Of a stretch of DNA of 64,000 nucleotides, positions 1-10,179 are shown one piece after another. The stretch is from Lagopus muta. Its lineage: Eukaryota; Chordata; Aves; Galliformes; Phasianidae. Below the pieces are notes generated by a model. The model did not search any database and was not told the origin of the DNA. It was given only the letters and a program-made list of their open reading frames with translations. The DNA lies in contig NC_064433.1 of the NCBI RefSeq assembly GCF_023343835.1, positions 180,747,777-180,811,776 of the forward strand. Direction: 5' to 3'. Made by a program: the position numbers and the translations under genes. Every line of letters starts with the position of its first letter. The stretch's first letter is position 1.

Positions 1-825
1 GACCTGGATAGGCTGGAGAGCTGGGCGGTAAGAAACCGGATGAGGTTCAACAAAAGCAAGTGTAGAGTCTTACACCTAGGGAGGAATAATTGCATGCGCC
101 ACTACAGGCTGGGGGATGAGCTGCTGGAGAGGAGCTCTGCGGAGAGGCACCTGGGTGTCCTGGTGGACGACAGGTTGGCCATGAGCCAGCAGTGTGCCCT
201 TGTGGCCAAGAGGGCCAATGGCATCCTGGGATGCATTAAAAAGAGCGTGGCCAGCAGGTCGAGGGAGGTGATCCTCCCCCTCTACTCTGCCCTGGGAAGG
301 CCTCATCCGGAGTACTGCGTCCAGTTCTGGGCTCCCCAGTACAAAAAGGACAGGGATCTCTTGGAAAGAGTCCAGCGGAGGGCCACAAAGACGGTGAAGG
401 GCCTGGAGCATCTCCCCTATGAAGAAAGGCTGATTGAACTGGGTCTGTTCAGCCTTGAGAAAAGACGGCTAAGAGGGGACCTGATCCAGGTTGATAAATA
501 TCTGAGGTGTGGCAGCCATAGTGGTGAGGCCAGTTTCTTTTCAGTGGTACGTGGAGACAGGACAAGGGGAAACAGACATTAGCTGCAGCATAGGAAGTTT
601 CGAACGAATGTGCGCAAGGACTTCTTTACTGTGAGGGTGACGGAGCACTGGAACAGGCTGCCCAGGGGGGTTGTGGAGTCTCCTTCTCTGGAGATATTCA
701 AGTCTTCCCTGGACGCCTACCTGTGCAAACTGGTGTAGGGAACCTGCTTTGGGAGGGGGGTTGGCCTCAATGATCTCTAGAGATCCCTTCCAACCCCTAC
801 AAATCTGCGATTATGTGATTCTGTG
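1..825 (+). mobile_element. CR1 LINE piece C, unit 1 (cut by window start)
   Basis: This is the 3' half of the CR1-C piece described at 5026-6293. The window starts after the reverse-transcriptase active-site motif, so only the post-RT coding tail (open to 582) and the 3' UTR remain. It ends with the CR1-type tail near 825. Confidence 0.9.
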
Positions 826-962
826 GCCTCGTGCGCTCCTGAAAATTACGGAGTGCAGACGGATTGCAAAAAGGGGAGGTGGAACACAGGGAGGTGGGAT
901 TTGGGTGTAGGATCCCCAGCCCCGAGCTGGGTGTGGCCATGTCGCACCAGGGAAAGGCATTG

Positions 963-989
963 TGACATCACAGGCGGGGCATGACATCA
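963..989 (+). promoter_or_regulatory. Paired TGACATCA motifs, unit 1
   Basis: Two TGACATCA octamers lie 19 bp apart (start to start), about 140-165 bp upstream of the ATG at 1128. Each is one base from the palindromic CRE, TGACGTCA. A role as a CREB/CREM or AP-1/ATF element is inference. Confidence 0.4.
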
Positions 990-1127
990 GTCTTTATCAA
1001 GTCACGCTGGCGGCCTCCCCCAGCTCAGACACTTGGAGCACTCGCTCCGTCCTGGTGGTCACTGCTGGAGCTCTGCTCTGGGTGACAGCCACTTGTGTGT
1101 TGAGAGCGGTCCTTGGGAGAGAGCAGG

Positions 1128-2440
1128 ATGAAGCTCAGCCTGACTCTCTTCCTCATCTTACTTGCTTTCATGTCTCCAATTCCTGACACGTCCAGCTGCC
1201 TCAGCTGGGTCGGGAACTGGGACAAAAAGCTGCTCCAGCCCGAGGAGCAGCATCCCTTAGAGACCGAGTGCCAGCCCTCCAGCTGGCTCTCCTGGCTTGG
1301 TCTATACCACCTGCCCACACCAAGATCGAGGATGGCAACAAAAGGAACGTCCTTCACCAGGAGCACGGACCTACTGACACCAAGAGCCAGCTGGAGTGCT
1401 GGGCCTTGATCTCAACCGGGCTCTGCTTCTCGTGAAAGACCATGCGGGAACAAAAGGCAGGTCTTTCACGAGAAGCAGAGCCCGGTTGAGATCAAGGCCC
1501 AGCCCTCCAGCTGGCTCTGCTGGTTCGGCCTAACCACCTGCCCCACAAAGATTGCGGACGGGAAGAAAGGCCAGGTCCTTCCTCAGGAGCAGCGTCCGAT
1601 TGAGTCAAGAGCCAGCCCTCCAACTGGCTCTGCTGGTTCGGCCTACCCACCTGCCCCACAAAGATTGCGGACGGGAAGAAAGGCCAGGTCCTTCCTGAGA
1701 AGCAGAGCCTGTTTGAGTCCAAGAGCCAGCCCTCCAACTGGCTCTGCTGGTTTGGACTCACATCCTGCTCCACCCGCACAGAGGACGGGAAAACAGAACA
1801 GGTCCTTCATGAGGAGCAGCGTCTTGTTAAGTCCAAGAGCCAGCTCTCCAACTGGCTCTGCTGGTTTGGACTAACATCCTGCTCCACCAAGACCGAGGAC
1901 AGCGAGAAAGACCAGGTCCTTCCCGAGGAGCAGAGCCTGTTTGAGTCCAAGAGCCAGCCCTCCAACTGGCTCTGCAGGCTTGGACAGACATCTTGCTCCA
2001 CCAAGACCGAGGACGGGAAGAAGAACAAGGTCTTTCATGAGGAGCAGAGCCCCGTTGAGACCAAGGGCCAGCCCTCCAACTGGCTCTGCTGGATTGGACT
2101 GAACACCTGTCCTCAGAATGGAGAGAAAAAAGTTGTGCATCCTGAGAAGAGCCTGCCCGTTAATGCTGAGCGCCGTGCCTCCCACTGGCCCTTCTGGATT
2201 GGCCTTTCTCCACACCCCAGATGGGTCCCGAACAGGGCCAGCGAGTCTGTTGAGCCAGAGGGCCCAAAGCAGCAGCCCCCGCACACCGAGCAAGACGCCT
2301 TCAGCGTGCCTGACATCCTCAGCAACTTCAAGGACTTAATAACGCCAGCCCTGATAATCTGCGTCATTCTGGATTTGTGGGGAAACTGCTATCTGTTCCG
2401 GCTGCTGTGGGTTGCCTACCAGCTCTGGAGAGATATGTGA
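1128..2440 (+). pseudogene. Disrupted copy of the 38-residue-repeat protein gene (copy 1)
   Basis: This copy has the same ATG, signal peptide and C-terminal end as the intact copies but a broken middle. An extra T at 1305 and another extra base near 1315-1319 shift the frame, so the product would end at 1409. The second 38-residue repeat is replaced by an inverted copy of the following DNA: 1391-1440 pairs with 1461-1510 with one mismatch. A base is missing near 1605. All these differences fall within about 300 bp, while the rest of the unit is nearly identical to its neighbours. It is either a pseudogene or an assembly/consensus error in this stretch. Confidence 0.75.
1391..1510. repeat. 50-bp inverted repeat (foldback) unique to copy 1
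   Basis: Arm 1391-1440 is the reverse complement of 1461-1510 with one mismatch, around a 20-bp spacer. Copies 2-5 have only the right arm, and ordinary repeat-2 coding sequence sits where the left arm is here. Confidence 0.93.
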
Positions 2441-2976
2441 AGACATCAGGCACACGTAAGCCTCGGGATTCATACTGCACAGAAGGGTCTGAGGGTGGGG
2501 AGCAGGGAACCGCAAAGGTCTGGTCTGTGAGGGCTTCCAAGCTAAGCAGACCTCCAGAGGTCCATCAGCTCTCCCCAGAGACTTGCCCGGCCCTAGGGCT
2601 GACAGCCAGCCCAGACTCCCATGCAAAACGGGGCCTGCCGGAGGTGCCGTGGGCCCCACGGGCTGCCCCGAGCTGTCCTGGGACGCTGGAAAAGCGGCGC
2701 AAGAATCAGAGCCCTGCAGGGCGATGCTCTGCAAAACGAGCCTGCATCCCTTTCTCTGCGCTCATGCTCTGTCATTTCCAGGGAACGGAACAAACGGCCT
2801 CAGCTTCAGAACGCGAACAGAGTGATTTCCACAAGGCGCTTCTGTCCATCTGGCAGCCTGTGGGTCAAATGGTGACCAAAGGTGGCGCTGAAGGCACCTG
2901 CGATGACAACAACATCTTCTACTGGGGGCACACCAACCTCCCCCAGATCATCACCTCCATTTTCCATCAGTCATCA

Positions 2977-2982
2977 AATAAA
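2977..2982 (+). promoter_or_regulatory. Polyadenylation signal AATAAA, copy 1
   Basis: AATAAA is followed within about 40 bp by a GT-rich stretch. It lies at the end of the possible 3'-UTR exon; the possible UTR intron of this copy is 2456-2781. Confidence 0.55.
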
Positions 2983-3006
2983 TAACATCATCATTTCCAC
3001 AGCCTG

Positions 3007-3786
3007 TGTCATTGTGGTGGCAGTGCGTCCGGGACAGCGGCAGCACTAAAGGCATTGGTGCAGGACGGCGCTGCTGTTCGGGGACTGGGGGCATGTTCCT
3101 AGGCGGGAGGAAGGGCGGTGGGCCAGGGATAAAAGAGGCATCGGTGGCTGTGAAGTGTCCAGAGACAGCCATGCCCCAGGGGAGACAGCACATATTGAGC
3201 GGGAACCTACGTCCCAGTGGGGTCATGCAGCGTCCCCCAGAGTGCACGGGGAGGTCCCGTGAGTCTCCAGCAGGCTAGGAAGCATCCAGAGCACACTGGG
3301 AATCCTAAGCTGGGCCAGTTCTGCCAGGATCCCGTGCGCATCACCTTCACAGAGGAGGCTCGCAGCAAGGGAGCCTTCCCAGAAAGGGAAAACGGCGGCA
3401 AAGCACCACAGCACGATCTGCTGGGGAAGGGAGGGAGGCCCTGCGGCACGGCGGCTCAGACTCCCTGGCCCGTTTCGTCCCTCTGCTTATTACTGCTGAC
3501 TGGTAGCTCAGGCCGGCAGCCATGAAGTTGCTGAGAGAAGCCTGTGGGCTGTCAAACGGGACTTTGGGGCACTGGCGCGCTGTCACGGCTCCAGCCCTGC
3601 GCTGTGACTAATGGGGTGGAGGGACAAGCGAACCCACGAACCAGGAAAGGGGCAAGAGAGGGGGTGAAAAGGTAGGGAGATGGGCCTAACAACAAAACAA
3701 CGGGAACGAGCTAAGGGAGAAAACAATGATTTTCTGAGTACACTAATTTTCTGAGTATGCCAGCGGGATGCAAGATTAAGAACACA
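3007..3786. other. Unit spacer without recognised gene (unit 1)
   Basis: This is GC-rich sequence between the polyadenylation signal and CR1-A. Short open frames exist on both strands, but none has a recognisable domain, start context or splice structure. The same stretch recurs at 8476-9255, 13945-14724, 19414-20193 and 24891-25670. Confidence 0.6.
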
Positions 3787-4537
3787 GATGAGGTTTGCCA
3801 AAAGCAAGCGCAGAGTCTTGCACCTCGGAAGGAACAGCCGCAAGTATCAGTACAGGCTGGGACCCGACCTGCTGGAGAGGAGCTCTGCGGTGAGGAACCG
3901 GGGGCTCCAGGTGGACAACAGGCTGGCCATGAGCCAGCAGGGTGCCCTGGTGGCCAAGAAGGCCAGTGGGATCCCACAGGGCATTAAAAGGAGCGTGGCC
4001 GGCAGGTCAAGGGAGGTGATCCTCTCCCTCCACTCTGCCCTGGTCAGGCCTCACCAGGACTATGGCGTCCGGTTCTGGGCTCCCCGGTACAAGAAAAGGC
4101 CGCCATCTCCTGGAAGGAGTCCAGCGGAGGGCCACGAAGATGATCAAGGGCCTGGAGCACCTCTCTTACGAGGAAAGGCTGAGCGACCTGGCTCTGTTCA
4201 GCCTTGAGAAAAGAAGACTCGGAGGGGACCTGATCAATGTCTGTACCTATGGGGTGACGGCGGCCAAAATACAAGGCCAAGCTCTTTGCAGCCGTGCGTG
4301 CTGATAGGACAATGGCCAAAGTAGGAAGTCCTGCACAAACGTGCAGAAGAAACTCCTCACAGAGAGGACGACAGAGCACTGGAACTCCTGCCAAGGGAGG
4401 CTGTGGAGTCTCCTTGTCTGGAGATGTCCAAGACCTGCCTGGACGCCAACCTGTGCAACCTGGTCTACAGAGCCTGCTTTGGCAAAAATCGATCGTCTTG
4501 AGAGGTCCCTTCCAGCCCCTACAATTCTGTGATTCTG
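3787..4537 (+). mobile_element. CR1 LINE piece A, unit 1
   Basis: This is a 5'-truncated CR1 comprising the end of the ORF2 coding tail and the 3' UTR. It starts at the conserved [14 protein letters not shown] block, which follows the RT domain. The frame breaks near 4100 (the tract coding for KKRPPSP), so it is not coding. It ends with a CR1 tail (ATTCTGTGATTCT) at about 4537. This copy lacks 8 bp present in the fourth and fifth units. Confidence 0.92.
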
Positions 4538-4710
4538 CATCAGGGAGAACACTGTGCTGCCAAGGAGGAGAAGGCAAATACGGACACTGCTGCGGGAGGT
4601 GTCAAAGCAAAGGTTCAAATCTCTTGGTCTGTACTGTCATCTATTCTTTTATTTTCTTTCCGACGTATAAATAAAGGAAATTAATCCAATATTCATTGCT
4701 GTTGGAGTGA

Positions 4711-5023
4711 AGGGCTCAAAAGGATGGGAGGGGAGCACCGGACCTCTGTTTGTGTCTATTTACGAGTGTGGACACTGATAGGAAAAGGGGAAATGGTTTC
4801 AAACTAAGACAGGAGAGGTTTAGGTTAGATAGTAGGAGGAAGTTTTTCACACAGAGCGTGCTGACACACTGGAACCGGTTGCCCAAGGAGGCTGTGGATG
4901 CCCCATGCCTGCAGGCATTCAAGGCCAGGCTGGATGTGGCTCTGGGCTGCCCGGTGGATTGAAACTAGGGGATCGCTGTGGGCCTTCTCAACCCAGGCCG
5001 CTCTATGATTCTGTGATTCTATG
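4711..5023 (+). mobile_element. CR1 LINE piece B, unit 2
   Basis: This is a short CR1 3' fragment: the end of the coding tail (RRKFFTQSVLTHWNRLP-type residues) and the 3' UTR, with tail repeats ATGATTCTGTGATTCTATGA ending at about 5023. CR1-C starts within a few bases, so two CR1 pieces lie in tandem in the same orientation. Confidence 0.92.
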
Positions 5024-5025
5024 AC

Positions 5026-6293
5026 CTGCATGGGTTCACCACGGGTTCACCAAGGGGAGGTCGTGCTCGACCAACCTGGTGGCCTTCTACGATGTAGTAA
5101 CATACTGGGTGGATGGGGGAAGAGCGGTAGGTGTAGTGTACCTTGATTTCAGCAAGGCATTTGATACTGTCTCCCACGACATCCTTATAACAAAGCTGAG
5201 GAAGTGTGGGATAGACGAGTGGACAGTGAGGTGGGTTGAGAATTGGCTGACTGGCAGAGCGCAGAGGGTCGTCATTGGCGGTGCAGAGTCTGGCTGGAGG
5301 CCTGTAACCAGTGGTGTCCCCCAGGGGTCTGTGCTGGGTCTGGTCTTGTTCAACATCTTCATCAACGACTTTGATGAGGGGATAGTGGCCACCCTCAGCA
5401 AGTTTGCTGATGATACGAAGTTGGGAGGATTGGCTGACACGCCTGAAGGCTGTGCTGCCATTCAGCGAGACCTGGATAGGCTGGAGAGCTGGGCAGTAAG
5501 AAACCGGATGAGGTTCAACAAAAGCAAGTGTAGAGTCTTACACCTAGGGAGGAATAATTGCATGCGCCACTACAGGTTGGGGGATGAGCTGCTGGAGAGG
5601 AGCTCTGCGGAGAGGGACCTGGGTGTCCAGGTGGACGACAGGTTGGCCATGAGCCAGCAGTGTGCCCTTGTGGCCAAGAGGGCCAATGGCATCCTGGGAT
5701 GCATTAAAAAGAGCGTGGCCAGCAGGTCGAGGGAGGTGATCCTCCCCCTCTACTCTGCCCTGGGAAGGCCTCATCCGGAGTACTGCGTCCAGTTCTGGGC
5801 TCCCCAGTACAAAAAGGACAGGGATCTCTTGGAAAGAGTCCAGCGGAGGGCCACAAAGACGGTGAAGGGCCTGGAGCATCTCCCCTATGAAGAAAGGCTG
5901 ATTGAACTGGGTCTGTTCAGCCTTGAGAAAAGACGGCTAAGAGGGGACCTGATCCAGGTTGATAAATATCTGAGGTGTGGCAGCCATAGTGGTGAGGCCA
6001 GTTTCTTTTCAGTGGTACGTGGAGACAGGACAAGGGGAAACAGACATTAGCTGCAGCATAGGAAGTTTCGAACGAATGTGCGCAAGGACTTCTTTACTGT
6101 GAGGGTGACGGAGCACTGGAACAGGCTGCCCAGGGGGGTTGTGGAGTCTCCTTCTCTGGAGATATTCAAGTCTTCCCTGGACGCCTACCTGTGCAAACTG
6201 GTGTAGGGAACCTGCTTTGGGAGGGGGGTTGGCCTCAATGATCTCTAGAGATCCCTTCCAACCCCTACAAATCTGCGATTATGTGATTCTGTG
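5026..6293 (+). mobile_element. CR1 LINE piece C with open reverse-transcriptase remnant, unit 2
   Basis: This is a CR1 non-LTR retrotransposon lacking the 5' UTR, ORF1, endonuclease and N-terminal RT. The frame stays open from about 5079 to the stop at 6050 (about 323 codons, with no proper ATG start). RT blocks visible in order are [15 protein letters not shown] (first catalytic Asp), GVPQGSVLG, and the active-site core FADD near 5405-5416. The CR1 coding tail ([13 protein letters not shown]) and 3' UTR follow, with the tail ending at 6293. The open frame is a remnant copied along with the array. A complete CR1 ORF2 is far longer, so autonomous activity is not expected. Confidence 0.92.
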
Positions 6294-6595
6294 GCCTCGT
6301 GCGCTCCTGAAAATTACGGAGTGCAGACGGATTGCAAAAAGGGGAGGTGGAACACAGGGAGGTGGGATTTGGGTGTAGGATCCCCAGCCCCGAGCTGGGT
6401 GTGGCCATGTCGCACCAGGGAAAGGCATTGTGACATCACAGGCGGGGCATGACATCAGTCTTTATCAAGTCACGCTGGCGGCCTCCCCCAGCTCAGACAC
6501 TTGGAGCACTCGCTCCGTCCTGGTGGTCACTGCTGGAGCTCTGCTCTGGGTGACAGCCACTTGTGTGTTGAGAGCGGTCCTTGGGAGAGAGCAGG
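6294..6595 (+). promoter_or_regulatory. Gene 5' flank between CR1-C and ATG (copy 2)
   Basis: These 302 bp are the only non-CR1 DNA upstream of the gene in each unit, so they should hold the core promoter and 5' UTR. I see no convincing TATA box. The notable elements are two TGACATCA octamers at 6431-6457 and a GC-rich tract. Where transcription begins cannot be told from the sequence. Confidence 0.4.
6431..6457 (+). promoter_or_regulatory. Paired TGACATCA motifs, unit 2
   Basis: Octamers at 6431-6438 and 6450-6457. Their spacing and distance to the ATG (6596) are kept in every unit. Confidence 0.4.
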
Positions 6596-7909
6596 ATGAA
6601 GCTCAGCCTGACTCTCTTCCTCATCTTACTTGCTTTCATGTCTCCAATTCCTGACACGTCCAGCTGCCTCAGCTGGGTCGGGAACTGGGACAAAAAGCTG
6701 CTCCAGCCCGAGGAGCAGCATCCCTTAGAGACCGAGTGCCAGCCCTCCAGCTGGCTCTCCTGGCTTGGTCTAACCACCTGCCCCACCAAGATCGAGGATG
6801 GCAACAAAAGGAACGTCCTTCACCAGGAGCACGGACCTACTGACACCAAGAGCCAGCCCTCCAACTGGCTCTGCTGGTTTTGCCGAAACATCTGCTCCAA
6901 CCAGATGGAGGACGGGAACAAAAGGCAGGTCTTTCACGAGAAGCAGAGCCCGGTTGAGATCAAGGCCCAGCCCTCCAGCTGGCTCTGCTGGTTCGGCCTA
7001 ACCACCTGCCCCACAAAGATTGCGGACGGGAAGAAAGGCCAGGTCCTTCCTCAGGAGCAGCGTCCGATTGAGTCCAAGAGCCAGCCCTCCAACTGGCTCT
7101 GCTGGTTCGGCCTACCCACCTGCCCCACAAAGATTGCGGACGGGAAGAAAGGCCAGGTCCTTCCTGAGAAGCAGAGCCTGTTTGAGTCCAAGAGCCAGCC
7201 CTCCAACTGGCTCTGCTGGTTTGGACTCACATCCTGCTCCACCCGCACAGAGGACGGGAAAACAGAACAGGTCCTTCATGAGGAGCAGCGTCTTGTTAAG
7301 TCCAAGAGCCAGCTCTCCAACTGGCTCTGCTGGTTTGGACTAACATCCTGCTCCACCAAGACCGAGGACAGCGAGAAAGACCAGGTCCTTCCCGAGGAGC
7401 AGAGCCTGTTTGAGTCCAAGAGCCAGCCCTCCAACTGGCTCTGCAGGCTTGGACTGACATCTTGCTCCACCAAGACCGAGGACGGGAAGAAGAACAAGGT
7501 CTTTCATGAGGAGCAGAGCCCCGTTGAGACCAAGGGCCAGCCCTCCAACTGGCTCTGCTGGATTGGACTGAACACCTGTCCTCAGAATGGAGAGAAAAAA
7601 GTTGTGCATCCTGAGAAGAGCCTGCCCGTTAATGCTGAGCGCCGTGCCTCCCACTGGCCCTTCTGGATTGGCCTTTCTCCACACCCCAGATGGGTCCCGA
7701 ACAGGGCCAGCGAGTCTGTTGAGCCAGAGGGCCCAAAGCAGCAGCCCCCGCACACCGAGCAAGACGCCTTCAGCGTGCCTGACATCCTCAGCAACTTCAA
7801 GGACTTAATAACGCCAGCCCTGATAATCTGCGTCATTCTGGATTTGTGGGGAAACTGCTATCTGTTCCGGCTGCTGTGGGTTGCCTACCAGCTCTGGAGA
7901 GATATGTGA
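6596..7909 (+). CDS. Novel secreted or membrane protein with eight 38-residue Trp/Cys-rich repeats (copy 2)
   Basis: I do not recognise this family. The 437-codon frame starts at ATG 6596, chosen because it has A at -3 and begins a clear signal peptide (MKLSLTLFLILLAFM, cleavage likely near residue 23). Residues 49 to about 350 are eight 38-residue repeats with consensus QPSNWLCWFGLTSCSTK followed by an acidic/basic stretch (EDGKK..VL.EEQS..ESK). Most have Cys at repeat positions 7 and 14. A degenerate ninth unit (ASHWPFWIGL) follows. Residues 403-437 are hydrophobic (ITPALIICVILDLW, then LFRLLWVAYQLW) and could be a membrane anchor with almost no cytoplasmic tail. The coding part has no introns; a possible intron at 7925-8250 lies just after the stop, followed by AATAAA at 8446. 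The function is unknown. The repeat length is a multiple of three, so open frames alone are weak proof. Signal peptide, start context, 3' processing signals and intactness in four copies together favour a real gene. Confidence 0.7.
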   Translation: MKLSLTLFLILLAFMSPIPDTSSCLSWVGNWDKKLLQPEEQHPLETECQPSSWLSWLGLTTCPTKIEDGNKRNVLHQEHGPTDTKSQPSNWLCWFCRNICSNQMEDGNKRQVFHEKQSPVEIKAQPSSWLCWFGLTTCPTKIADGKKGQVLPQEQRPIESKSQPSNWLCWFGLPTCPTKIADGKKGQVLPEKQSLFESKSQPSNWLCWFGLTSCSTRTEDGKTEQVLHEEQRLVKSKSQLSNWLCWFGLTSCSTKTEDSEKDQVLPEEQSLFESKSQPSNWLCRLGLTSCSTKTEDGKKNKVFHEEQSPVETKGQPSNWLCWIGLNTCPQNGEKKVVHPEKSLPVNAERRASHWPFWIGLSPHPRWVPNRASESVEPEGPKQQPPHTEQDAFSVPDILSNFKDLITPALIICVILDLWGNCYLFRLLWVAYQLWRDM

Positions 7910-7924
7910 AGACATCAGGCACAC

Positions 7925-8250
7925 GTAAGCCTCGGGATTCATACTGCACAGAAGGGTCTGAGGGTGGGGAGCAGGGAACCGCAAAGGTCTGGTCTGTGAG
8001 GGCTTCCAAGCTAAGCAGACCTCCAGAGGTCCATCAGCTCTCCCCAGAGACTTGCCCGGCCCTAGGGCTGACAGCCAGCCGAGACTCCCATGCAAAACGG
8101 GGCCTGCCGGAGGTGCCGTGGGCCCCACGGGCTGCCCCGAGCTGTCCTGGGACGCTGGAAAAGCGGCGCAAGAATCAGAGCCCTTCAGGGCGATGCTCTG
8201 CAAAACGAGCCTGCATCCCTTTCTCTGCGCTCATGCTCTGTCATTTCCAG
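7925..8250 (+). other. Possible 3'-UTR intron (copy 2)
   Basis: A donor (CACAC|GTAAGC) lies 15 bp after the TGA stop, and an acceptor with a pyrimidine tract (TCATTTCCAG|G) lies 326 bp on. The predicted last exon, from 8251 to just past the AATAAA at 8446, would be untranslated. The intron is so close to the stop that it should not trigger nonsense-mediated decay. Equivalents are 2456-2781, 13394-13719, 18863-19188 and 24340-24665. This is inferred from splice consensus only. Confidence 0.4.
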
Positions 8251-8445
8251 GGAACGGAACAAACGGCCTCAGCTTCAGAACGCGAACAGAGTGATTTCCA
8301 CAAGGCGCTTCTGTCCATCTGGCAGCCTGTGGGTCAAATGGTGACCAAAGGTGGCGCTGAAGGCACCTGCGATGACAACAACATCTTCTACTGGGGGCAC
8401 ACCAACCTCCCCCAGATCATCACCTCCATTTTCCATCAGTCATCA

Positions 8446-8451
8446 AATAAA
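8446..8451 (+). promoter_or_regulatory. Polyadenylation signal AATAAA, copy 2
   Basis: Canonical hexamer followed by a TGTGTCATTGTGGTGG-type GT-rich element at about 8475-8490, the layout expected at a cleavage site. Confidence 0.55.
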
Positions 8452-8475
8452 TAACATCATCATTTCCACAGCCTG

Positions 8476-9255
8476 TGTCATTGTGGTGGCAGTGCGTCCG
8501 GGACAGCGGCAGCACTAAAGGCATTGGTGCAGGACGGCGCTGCTGTTCGGGGACTGGGGGCATGTTCCTAGGCGGGAGGAAGGGCGGTGGGCCAGGGATA
8601 AAAGAGGCATCGGTGGCTGTGAAGTGTCCAGAGACAGCCATGCCCCAGGGGAGACAGCACATATTGAGCGGGAACCTACGTCCCAGTGGGGTCATGCAGC
8701 GTCCCCCAGAGTGCACGGGGAGGTCCCGTGAGTCTCCAGCAGGCTAGGAAGCATCCAGAGCACACTGGGAATCCTCAGCTGGGCCAGTTCTGCCAGGATC
8801 CCGTGCGCATCACCTTCACAGAGGAGGCTCGCAGCAAGGGAGCCTTCCCAGAAAGGGAAAACGGCGGCAAAGCACCACAGCACGATCTGCTGGGGAAGGG
8901 AGGGAGGCCCTGCGGCACGGCGGCTCAGACTCCCTGGCCCGTTTCGTCCCTCTGCTTATTACTGCTGACTGGTAGCTCAGGCCGGCAGCCATGAAGTTGC
9001 TGAGAGAAGCCTGTGGGCTGTCAAACGGGACTTTGGGGCACTGGCGCGCTGTCACGGCTCCAGCCCTGCGCTGTGACTAATGGGGTGGAGGGACAAGCGA
9101 ACCCACGAACCAGGAAAGGGGCAAGAGAGGGGGTGAAAAGGTAGGGAGATGGGCCTAACAACAAAACAACGGGAACGAGCTAAGGGAGAAAACAATGATT
9201 TTCTGAGTACACTAATTTTCTGAGTATGCCAGCGGGATGCAAGATTAAGAACACA
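8476..9255. other. Unit spacer without recognised gene (unit 2)
   Basis: Same spacer as 3007-3786. Nothing coding recognised on either strand. Confidence 0.6.
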
Positions 9256-10006
9256 GATGAGGTTTGCCAAAAGCAAGCGCAGAGTCTTGCACCTCGGAAG
9301 GAACAGCCGCAAGTATCAGTACAGGCTGGGACCCGACCTGCTGGAGAGGAGCTCTGCGGTGAGGAACCGGGGGCTCCAGGTGGACAACAGGCTGGCCATG
9401 AGCCAGCAGGGTGCCCTGGTGGCCAAGAAGGCCAGTGGGATCCCACAGGGCATTAAAAGGAGCGTGGCCGGCAGGTCAAGGGAGGTGATCCTCTCCCTCC
9501 ACTCTGCCCTGGTCAGGCCTCACCAGGACTATGGCGTCCGGTTCTGGGCTCCCCGGTACAAGAAAAGGCCGCCATCTCCTGGAAGGAGTCCAGCGGAGGG
9601 CCACGAAGATGATCAAGGGCCTGGAGCACCTCTCTTACGAGGAAAGGCTGAGCGACCTGGCTCTGTTCAGCCTTGAGAAAAGAAGACTCGGAGGGGACCT
9701 GATCAATGTCTGTACCTATGGGGTGACGGCGGCCAAAATACAAGGCCAAGCTCTTTGCAGCCGTGCGTGCTGATAGGACAATGGCCAAAGTAGGAAGTCC
9801 TGCACAAACGTGCAGAAGAAACTCCTCACAGAGAGGACGACAGAGCACTGGAACTCCTGCCAAGGGAGGCTGTGGAGTCTCCTTGTCTGGAGATGTCCAA
9901 GACCTGCCTGGACGCCAACCTGTGCAACCTGGTCTACAGAGCCTGCTTTGGCAAAAATCGATCGTCTTGAGAGGTCCCTTCCAGCCCCTACAATTCTGTG
10001 ATTCTG
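9256..10006 (+). mobile_element. CR1 LINE piece A, unit 2
   Basis: Equivalent of 3787-4537, also with the 8-bp deletion. Confidence 0.92.
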
Positions 10007-10179
10007 CATCAGGGAGAACACTGTGCTGCCAAGGAGGAGAAGGCAAATACGGACACTGCTGCGGGAGGTGTCAAAGCAAAGGTTCAAATCTCTTGGTCTG
10101 TACTGTCATCTATTCTTTTATTTTCTTTCCGACGTATAAATAAAGGAAATTAATCCAATATTCATTGCTGTTGGAGTGA

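Noticed and set aside
5079-6050. RT-like open frame as a functional or domesticated gene
   Set aside because: It lacks a proper start, the endonuclease and the N-terminal RT. It is open because the array is young. CR1 3' UTR and tail follow directly.
7020-7762. Other open frames over the repeat gene on both strands (for example + 7020-7343 and - 7340-7762)
   Set aside because: A 114-bp repeat is a multiple of three, so any frame open in one unit tends to stay open in all. Only the 6596-7909 frame has a good start, signal peptide and non-repeat ends.
7846-8454. 202-codon + strand open frame over the end of the gene and beyond
   Set aside because: It has no ATG start, overlaps the gene in another frame and runs through the possible UTR intron. 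It ends in the AATAAA region by chance.
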